In this document: positions 58,421 to 64,000 of the stretch, piece after piece
How positions within the stretch are numbered: the first letter of the stretch is position 1
How the letters are laid out: each line of letters opens with the position of its first letter
NCBI GenBank assembly: GCA_934045075.1
Contig: OW203727.1
Coordinates: 16,614,861 to 16,678,860, forward strand
DNA length: 64,000 nt
Direction of reading: 5' to 3'
From: Yponomeuta sedellus
Lineage: Eukaryota; Arthropoda; Insecta; Lepidoptera; Yponomeutidae
Notes under the pieces: model-generated
Told to the model about the DNA's origin: nothing
Databases searched by the model: none
Seen by the model: the letters and a program-made list of their open reading frames with translations, nothing else
Program-made: the position numbers and the translations under genes

Positions 58421-58424
58421 TATT

Positions 58425-58566
58425 TTTATTTTTAATGCACTAACCCGTGCTAAGGACAATTTAAAAAAAAAACCTATTTAGAGGCTAAAACTCTGGCACG
58501 GATAGCCAGAGGTCGCGGGTTCGAATCCTGGCATGGGTGAATTTTTTAGCCTCTAAATAGGTTTTT
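58425..58566. mobile_element. SINE family S5 fragments forming a 23-bp perfect inverted repeat
   Basis: Left arm 58468-58490 (AAAAACCTATTTAGAGGC..) and right arm 58544-58566 (..GCCTCTAAATAGGTTTTT) are exact inverse complements. They enclose 53 bp with the SINE's B box (GGTTCGAATCC, plus strand). It arose by joining a minus-strand S5 tail to a plus-strand S5 copy that lacks its A box. Confidence 0.75.
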
Positions 58567-59334
58567 AAAATTGCACAATTTAATTAATTTTTTTACTTAT
58601 TGTAATAAAATTTGTATACTTTTGACGAATCCAGACTGAGGATTTGATGGATAAATCTTTTCCTCTCTGAGGATACACGGCAATAGTTTATGTATGAATG
58701 TATCTTAGAGTGAGAGGCATTGTGCCTCACAAGCAATTTTGCCAAATTGGCAATTAATAGTTAACGAATCCTTTTGATACTAGACAGAACATGTAAATTA
58801 AAAAAATCACTCTTCATTACACCATAAGTATATTTGATAATTTAACTTCAAATTATCGATGTTAGAACTTTTTCCAATTTTTAATTAATATCGCAATCAT
58901 ATTTGTAAGTGACGTATTGGACACTTAACAGTCTATGTTATCAACTCACAAAATGTTCTCAGAAACTCAAATAATCGTGCTAAGATTGCCGTTTCTTAGT
59001 CTATTCACTACCACGTACGTTTTAAACTTACCGATTAAAACGTACGTTTTATCTAAACTTACCAATCAATCACTTTTAGTACATCCCATCATAAGCTTCT
59101 AAAATATATTTGTTAACATAGAATATAAATTAACACAGATGTCAGTTGTTTTTTTTTTTTTCAATTACGTTAAGTACAACGAGTTACAAACAATTCACGT
59201 ACAAATAACATAAAGTCTTTCGTACAGATATACCATTTGACTTCCACCAAAAATACCTATTCACCTGTTTCACTTCACATAGTGCCGAGAAGTCTTTGCG
59301 ACACGAAAATGATAAAAACTGCGTACAGTGTTAG
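58567..59334. other. Segment B sequence collinear with 37080-37880, no gene
   Basis: AT-rich with homology to A. Contains ACGTACGTTTTAAACTTACCGATTAAAACGTACGTTT, a small local duplication near 59013-59052. No gene. Confidence 0.5.
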
Positions 59335-59499
59335 TTTTTTTCCAGATAAGGAAATTATGGTATGGAATCAGGCGTTACTTTGCAGAAATCCATAATGGCA
59401 TTAAAATGTGAAAATTACTTTGCTAAATTCCGCCAAAAATCCCACAAACACCATACGGTTAGTTAATGTACCGCCTTCCATCCCACTCTTTCTACAGAA

Positions 59500-59817
59500 G
59501 CAAGATACGGACACATCACCAAGCAATTGTTGCATACGGGTCATTTACTTAACCATAATAACCATAATTTGAAAATTTTACACATCTGCAGTAAGGGGTT
59601 GAGATTATCTATACTTGAGCAGCTGGAAATTTCCAAATTATCTAGGGATAGGTTGTTTACAATGCTGAATGGACAGGTGGGCAACTCCTCTATTTCCCCA
59701 TTAGCCTCTATTTTTGCGAAAAACAATAATGAAATGACCCTTAGTTTGACGTTAGATTACGTTATCGGGGGGCGGGGCGGCCTAGCCTATAAATACGGAG
59801 TGTTTTTGCGGTGACGG
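59500..59817 (+). pseudogene. Penelope-like GIY-YIG endonuclease C-terminal fragment
   Basis: Open from about 59500: ARYGHITKQLLHTGH, then NLKILHICSKGLRLSILEQL and EISKLSRDRLFTMLNGQ. In Penelope-like proteins the C-terminal endonuclease ends with a block of the form (F/Y)AxHL..TGH......ILH...KG..LN.LE.LEI.+.......LLN.Q, and this frame follows it closely over about 70 residues. The residues after NGQ (to the TGA near 59812) are not conserved and probably pass into the 3' repeat. The catalytic GIY and YIG segments lie upstream and are missing, so it is inactive. Confidence 0.65.
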
Positions 59818-59819
59818 TC

Positions 59820-59883
59820 ACTTGTGAGCCTGAGGATGCCTCGTGTTAGAGGCTAAACGCGTCGCGTATTTACTCACACAAGT
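59820..59883 (+). ncRNA. Hammerhead-ribozyme-like motif of the Penelope element
   Basis: Type I layout read from the sequence: stem I 5' strand ACTTGTG..GC, core CTGAGGA (59830-59836, fits CUGANGA), stem II GCCTC/GAGGC (59838-59842 with 59849-59853), then TAAA where GAAA is expected (59854-59857), a minimal stem III (AC/GT), cleavage triplet GTC (59861-59863), and stem I 3' strand GC..CACAAGT (64-65 and 77-83 of 598xx). Tiny stem III and an internal loop in stem I are features described for Penelope hammerheads. The G12-to-U change in the core predicts loss of self-cleavage in this copy. Confidence 0.5.
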
Positions 59884-60039
59884 ACCTATCGGTGTCGGTG
59901 GTGGTGTGTTTGTATCTGGCTTCTGCTTGAAAAAGTGCGCGGGGAGGCGGTGCATTAACTAACCGCATGGTGCTTGTGGGATTTTTGGAGGAATTTAGCA
60001 AAGTAATTTTTACATTTTAATGCTAAGTTTTTTTCCAGT

Positions 60040-60780
60040 CATTTTGTGGGCTGACAACCATAATTATCGACCAGTTGTCATTTGGTCTTCTACTCTGGTC
60101 ACGATGTCGGTGAGAAATCTGGATACAAAGGTATAAAATAAGGGCCGTTTATGTCACATGATGGCCGGATAAGTCCTTCGAAAATATATAGTCCCATATA
60201 TGCTGCAACAACATTTATACTATATATCGTTGCCGTTATCATACAATATGAAACCGTTCTAAATTTCATACAACAGTTAAGCGCGATACTATAGTATAGA
60301 GCAATATCTTCCATACAAAATCCAGAATCGCGCAGATAGACACATTGAAATTGTGTCTACACCATTCTGGTATAGATATATAATTTTACATCCGATTGTT
60401 GTGACGCTATAAATATTTTTTTCAGACAGTACAGATAAACATATTTTGATACTATACAAAGCCAATACACTGAAAGGAATTCTTAATGTGAATAAACTGA
60501 TACAAGTCCAGTTAAGCATGTAAATACAAACATATATACAAACGTAATATTTTTAACACTTTATTTGTCCAGGCAGTCTTGAGATTAGAGGGAGCAGGGA
60601 TTGACTTCATAATAATTGTTAGGTCATTAAAACGTAATTGCATTCTAAATAGGAAAAAAACAACTATTACAATTGCGATAAACCCACAACATGACATACA
60701 TCTCTGCAACGCCTTTGCATAGGTTCCTGTTGGCTATTGAAATCCATTGGAAATAATTTTTACCTACTAACTAATAAATA
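60040..60780. other. Segment B sequence, no gene
   Basis: 60040-60340 has no counterpart in A; 60340-60780 is collinear with 41475-41880. No coding frame with a recognisable domain. Confidence 0.5.
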
Positions 60781-61014
60781 ATAAATAAATATTCATGGAC
60801 ATATTACACAGATCTCGTTAGCCCTATACTAAGTACAATTAAATGACTTGTGTTATAAGTGTTAACTTAACGATAGATTTAATACAATAAATACATAGAT
60901 AACATCCAAGACCCGAGACAAACAAGAAAAGTTCGTTTCCTAGTTTGACCCGGCAAGGGATCGAACCCGAGACCTTCGGTTTTACAGTCAGCGTGCCAAA
61001 CCGCCACCGAGGGC
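60781..61014 (-). mobile_element. tRNA-derived SINE (family S4), segment B insertion
   Basis: Interrupts sequence that is continuous in segment A (CTACTAACTACCCACAG near 41876). Intact B box (GGTTCGATCCC on the minus strand); the A box region is shortened (CGGTGGCGGTTTGG). It belongs to the same family as the SINEs inside the 2.4-kb repeats. Confidence 0.75.
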
Positions 61015-61789
61015 GTCATTACTACCTGCAGAACTTTCTGTTCTGTGGTACTAATACAAGTACTACCCGTGCGCGATAATAAATGTTCCAGTGACGGGAG
61101 TGGACGCGCATTCCATTGAGTTATAATATGGTTATAACCATAGGGTTTTAGCTCAAAAATGCTTTGTTACAATGTCTTACAATGCCTGCATCATCAATGG
61201 AAAAAACATGTCAACTTCCGAACTGAATTTCGTATCACTTAACAACAGACTATTACATCGATTAACTACATAATCAGTCACTCACTACATAATCGATTAA
61301 CATTTCTAGTACCTAGTTAATTAATTTGTACTTAATATTCGGTGTCTGAGAGTTACTACCTACTACAGATAGATGCTACAAAATACTTAATATGGACTAC
61401 CTACTTATCTAACTATCTTATGAAACTTTATTTCAGTTAAAATTGTCTTATTAACTAAACAAAAACAAGATTTTAGGTTTATTTAAACTATGGGATTAGA
61501 TTATCGAATTTTATGAAACTAAACTTTAGGATTCAATTTTAATTTAAATGTAATAAAATACAAAAAAAAATATTTATCGCATTAGAAAGTGATAAATAAA
61601 TATTCATCTTTAACTGTACTTTCTAAGAACAGTAATTAAAATGGGTTTGAAATGCACTCTGTTAATTGATATTTTATGGTAGGTATTGAGCACGGTAATC
61701 AAGGTAATACATTTGCATAGTCTCGTATACAGGTGAAATTATTACAACAGCTAATAAGCCTTTGATAATATCGATAGTCCTACGCGATA
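61015..61789. other. Segment B sequence, no gene
   Basis: Collinear with 41890-42160 and 42532-42830 of A, skipping the MITE there. Adds an AT-rich stretch at about 61465-61610 (with a local AAATATTTATC duplication). Nothing coding. Confidence 0.55.
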
Positions 61790-62100
61790 GAGGGGTTTTT
61801 GCAATAACAATGTTACGAATTGTTGTGCGCGACTCCTAATTAAGGCGCTTTGAGATGCTAACTAGCGCCACCAATGGAACAAAAATCATAACTTGTTTTA
61901 TAATACGTTTCTTTTTCAAAAAGTACCTTAACATAAATCTTAGTATCTGTGATAACTAATAGAACATACGGCCTAGAAAAAACGTAGTGTAAAATGAGTT
62001 ATGATTTTTATTCCATTAGTGGCGCTAGTTAGCACCCCAAAGCGCCTTAATGGAGAGTCGTGCATAACAGTTCGTAGCATCGTTATCGCAAAGAAAAGTT
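61790..62100. mobile_element. Foldback (long-TIR) element, segment B copy
   Basis: Inverted arms of about 90-100 bp: left 61793-61891 (TTAAGGCGCTTTGAGATGC, GCGCCACCAATGGAAC) and right 61998-62098 (TTCCATTAGTGGCGC, GCACCCCAAAGCGCCTTAA), around about 105 bp of AT-rich DNA. No coding capacity. The A copy (42832-43095) has a truncated right arm. Confidence 0.75.
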
Positions 62101-62544
62101 TTTTTTTTTTTGAAAAATCACGTGTAAGATTTAAAAATTATCACATTTTGACGACTTATTAAACACCAACGAAAGATCTGAGATGGTATTAAAACCTGTC
62201 AAATAGGATATTAAAACAGGAGTGCTACGTTGGTTGGACATACGGAGACGATAAGAGAGGAAAAATCGAAATAAAATTAAGTGCTAACAGATAAAAGCAC
62301 AGACTGGAAACCTACCTAAGCCAGCTTGCAGCTCAAGTCATCCAATCAGATCACCCACGTAAGAAGACTGAATAAGTGCGATATTACAGACCAGTATAGT
62401 TACCAGAAAATTCTAATAATCCTAAAGATGGATCTTCGCTGGAAGATAATACACTGTATGTTAGTATGAACACCTGGCCAAAGATTCTGTAAATGCATTG
62501 TAGTATGTCATGTGGGCTGGCCATTTTTGGTGAACAACCGACAA

Positions 62545-62631
62545 CCGTTGGAGTAAACGTGTTCTTGAGTGGAGACCGCTACTCGGCAAACGTAGTGTAG
62601 GACGCCCTCCGATCAGGTGGGATGATGATAA
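62545..62631 (+). pseudogene. RTE-like LINE fragment, 5' piece of split copy
   Basis: Same as 43995-44083 in segment A (CGGCAAACGTAGTGTAGGAC, GATCAGGTGGGATGATGAT), cut at 62631 by the inserted LINE ORF1 fragment. The remainder resumes at about 63570. Confidence 0.7.
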
Positions 62632-63569
62632 CTAGCGAGAAGCAAATTAGCGCAGCGGTTAAGACTTTGACAATTAAGTCAAACAACACGATTCATAGCG
62701 GAAGCTTCACTTTTTGTGGTTGTTAAATACTATAAATAATTTTTCGAACTGTTAATTTTTTGAACTGGTTGTAAAATAATATAAATAATTTTGTGAACTT
62801 CAAACCATAGCTTCTAAATGTAATAAATGTAAGAAATCCACAGCTACAATAAAAAATATAAAATGCACTAAACCGGTCTGCAAATACATATACCACCGTG
62901 ATTGCGTCGGTACTCCGCTAAAGCTTAGAATGGCTAAAGGTTGGGATTGCCCAGAACGCTTAAAAAAGAAAGTAAATCTGCGGCTTGCTTGAAAACCACC
63001 ACAAAATGACGCCAACTTATGTTAAGAAATGAGACAGTGTCAGATGACGATATATCTGCACTGGACAATAGTAATAACTCGGAACTGGAAACTAGTTTCC
63101 TAAGCCTCCCGGAGCTATCAAACGAAAATAATGAACAAATAACAAAACTAAAATCTGAAATTCAAGAGCTCAATACGAAGTTATTACAGCACACGCAGAA
63201 ATTGACCGATTAAGCAGCGAAAATAACCAACTTCAACAAAAGCTCTTGAACACTAAAAGTAAAATAAAAACACTAACCAAGATTTATACAGAAGATACAA
63301 AGCATCGTACGCCACATAAAAGTCAGTCAGTAAGCAAATACAAGCGTAGAAAAAATAAACAGACAAACGAAATACCTTCTAGTAGTGCTTCCGTGGAAGG
63401 CCCCGCAAACTCATCCTCGGAAAAAAATACTGAAACAAACACCCATAGTGAAAGCGAGCCTGAAAAAGAGACCGCTAAGAGCTACCGAAAGACTAAAATC
63501 AGCTCCAGTGCAACCTCTATCTATAACACATTTACATCGGCTGACTACTGTCTGTACTGTACTGACAAC
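62632..63569 (+). mobile_element. 5' piece of another LINE: PHD-finger ORF1 with coiled coil
   Basis: From 62807 a frame reads (ATA in place of ATG)-A-S-K-C-x2-C, then CTKPVCKYIYHRDCVGTP and AKGWDCPE: C4HC3 PHD-type spacing, as in ORF1 of moth CR1-like LINEs; the last Cys pair is damaged. A frame change follows. The coiled-coil part reads SDDDISALDNSNNSELE (63048 on) and LSSENNQLQQKLLNTKSKI (63210 on, another frame change), then a Lys/Ser-rich linker up to about 63500. ORF2 and the 3' end are absent, although LINE copies normally keep their 3' end. Function lost: start codon and frames are broken. Confidence 0.7.
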
Positions 63570-63665
63570 TGCATGCAGATGCTGGATGCGGCAAGTTGAA
63601 GACAGGGCGCTATGGCACTCATTAGGGGAAGCTTATGTTCACCCGTAGGTGAACTAGCCTGACGA
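63570..63665 (+). pseudogene. RTE-like LINE fragment, 3' piece of split copy
   Basis: CTGCATGCAGATGCTGGATG and GCTATGGCACTCATTAGGGG match 44090-44150. The terminal VQQW block is altered by a small indel (TTCACCCGTAGGTGAAC), and the (GATGAT)n tail follows. Confidence 0.7.
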
Positions 63666-63811
63666 TGATGATGATATGCAGATGATATTAAAATAGCACG
63701 ATCGAGAGGCACAGTAGAAAAGTTCTAGAAAAGCCGCAATCAAGTAAAGAGGCAATCAAAATTATTCTCCTAGTCAACATGGCCGCTTCCATAATTATCT
63801 CACCAAAGTGC

Positions 63812-63820
63812 TTTATAAAT
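63812..63820 (+). promoter_or_regulatory. TATA box, segment B copy of the insulin-like promoter
   Basis: TTTATAAAT at the same distance from the exon core as in segment A (44324). Confidence 0.5.
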
Positions 63821-63843
63821 CTAAACGTTTTTTTGTGATTTAG

Positions 63844-63891
63844 ACACTTACATCAACCCTATCGAAAGAACAAGACGATCTTATTTGGCAG
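63844..63891 (+). other. Noncoding first exon, segment B copy
   Basis: The exon core matches segment A over about 40 bp up to TTGGCAG|GTAAGA (donor at 63892). The following intron diverges (GTAAGATGTC against GTAAGCTGTC) and the window ends 108 bp later. In A the coding exon starts 714 bp after the donor, so any second coding exon lies outside this window. Confidence 0.5.
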
Positions 63892-64000
63892 GTAAGATGT
63901 CTTTGTTTGTTTACTTTAAGCTTCTGCTAATATTATCAGTATGGGCTAAATTAACGCGTACCCAGTTAATAAAACGCGTACCCAGCGCGGATTGGCAATC

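Larger units (their letters stand above)
59363..60035 (+). mobile_element. Penelope-like element remnant with inverted termini
   Basis: Bounded by about 95-bp inverted repeats: 59395-59490 (AAATTCCGCCAAAAATCCC, ACCATACGGTTAG) and 59943-60030 (CTAACCGCATGGT, GGGATTTTTGGAGGAATTT). Inside are a GIY-YIG-type endonuclease C-terminal coding fragment and, just after it, a hammerhead-ribozyme-like sequence, the combination known for Penelope-like retroelements. The reverse transcriptase is missing. The rearranged, partly inverted terminal repeats are also typical of Penelope insertions. Confidence 0.65.
53740..64000. repeat. Segment B of the long duplicated region
   Basis: Same order and orientation as segment A, offset by 22.4 kb at its start and about 19.5 kb at its end. 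It lacks the Harbinger-like MITE, the AAAAT-tailed retroposon, the THAP region, the 42161 MITE and the S3 SINE of A. It has its own insertions: an RTE-tailed SINE, the Penelope-like fragment, an S4 SINE and a LINE ORF1 piece. It continues past the window end. Confidence 0.88.

Overview
The window looks like repeat-choked insect DNA, most likely from a moth, probably a noctuid-type lepidopteran. The reasons are a 5S rRNA-derived SINE of the kind described in Helicoverpa (HaSE3), several tRNA-derived SINE families whose bodies carry the GTGAAGG..AACAT.ATGAGGAAA block common in moths, RTE-type LINE tails, a Penelope-like fragment, and consensus GTAAG-type splice sites with no bacterial gene organisation. 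The species and chromosome cannot be read from the sequence. The density of tandem and nested repeats fits heterochromatin or a W chromosome, but that is inference.

Layout. (1) 1-22733 and 30965-32290: a tandem array of a 2499-2502 bp unit, entered mid-array at base 1, with eight full units, a diverged ninth and a partial tenth. Each unit is a fixed mosaic of a LINE tail, a tRNA SINE, a 5S SINE and a second tRNA SINE. (2) 22734-30964: an 8.2 kb insertion that splits unit 9. It holds a decayed LINE (outer) into which a younger, nearly intact CR1/L2-like LINE (inner, 24840-29668) inserted. (3) 31190-44500 (segment A) and 53740-64000 (segment B): two diverged same-orientation copies of a long segment, offset by about 20-22 kb. 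Differences between them expose individual insertions and their empty sites: a Harbinger-like MITE, a retroposed tail with 1.2 kb of pure (AAAAT)n, SINEs, a second MITE and a Penelope fragment. (4) 45431-51770: three tandem copies of a 2.3-2.4 kb repeat containing a tRNA SINE and a 53-bp palindrome. (5) 51770-53740: LINE debris and a stretch homologous to the 2.5 kb array unit.

Host-gene signals are few. The best is an insulin/relaxin-superfamily precursor: TATA box and noncoding exon at 44324-44401, a coding exon at 45116-45309 with signal peptide and C-x11-C B-chain pattern, and a possible short third exon cut off by the 2.4 kb repeats. Segment B repeats the TATA box and first exon at 63812-63891 just before the window ends, so a second copy may lie beyond. 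A THAP-type zinc-finger first exon sits at 38468-38546.

Almost all other open reading frames are transposon pieces or chance frames inside repeats. The repeats interact through shared LINE tails, insertions within insertions, and sequence exchange among array units. No operons, tRNA genes, genuine 5S genes or CRISPR arrays were found.
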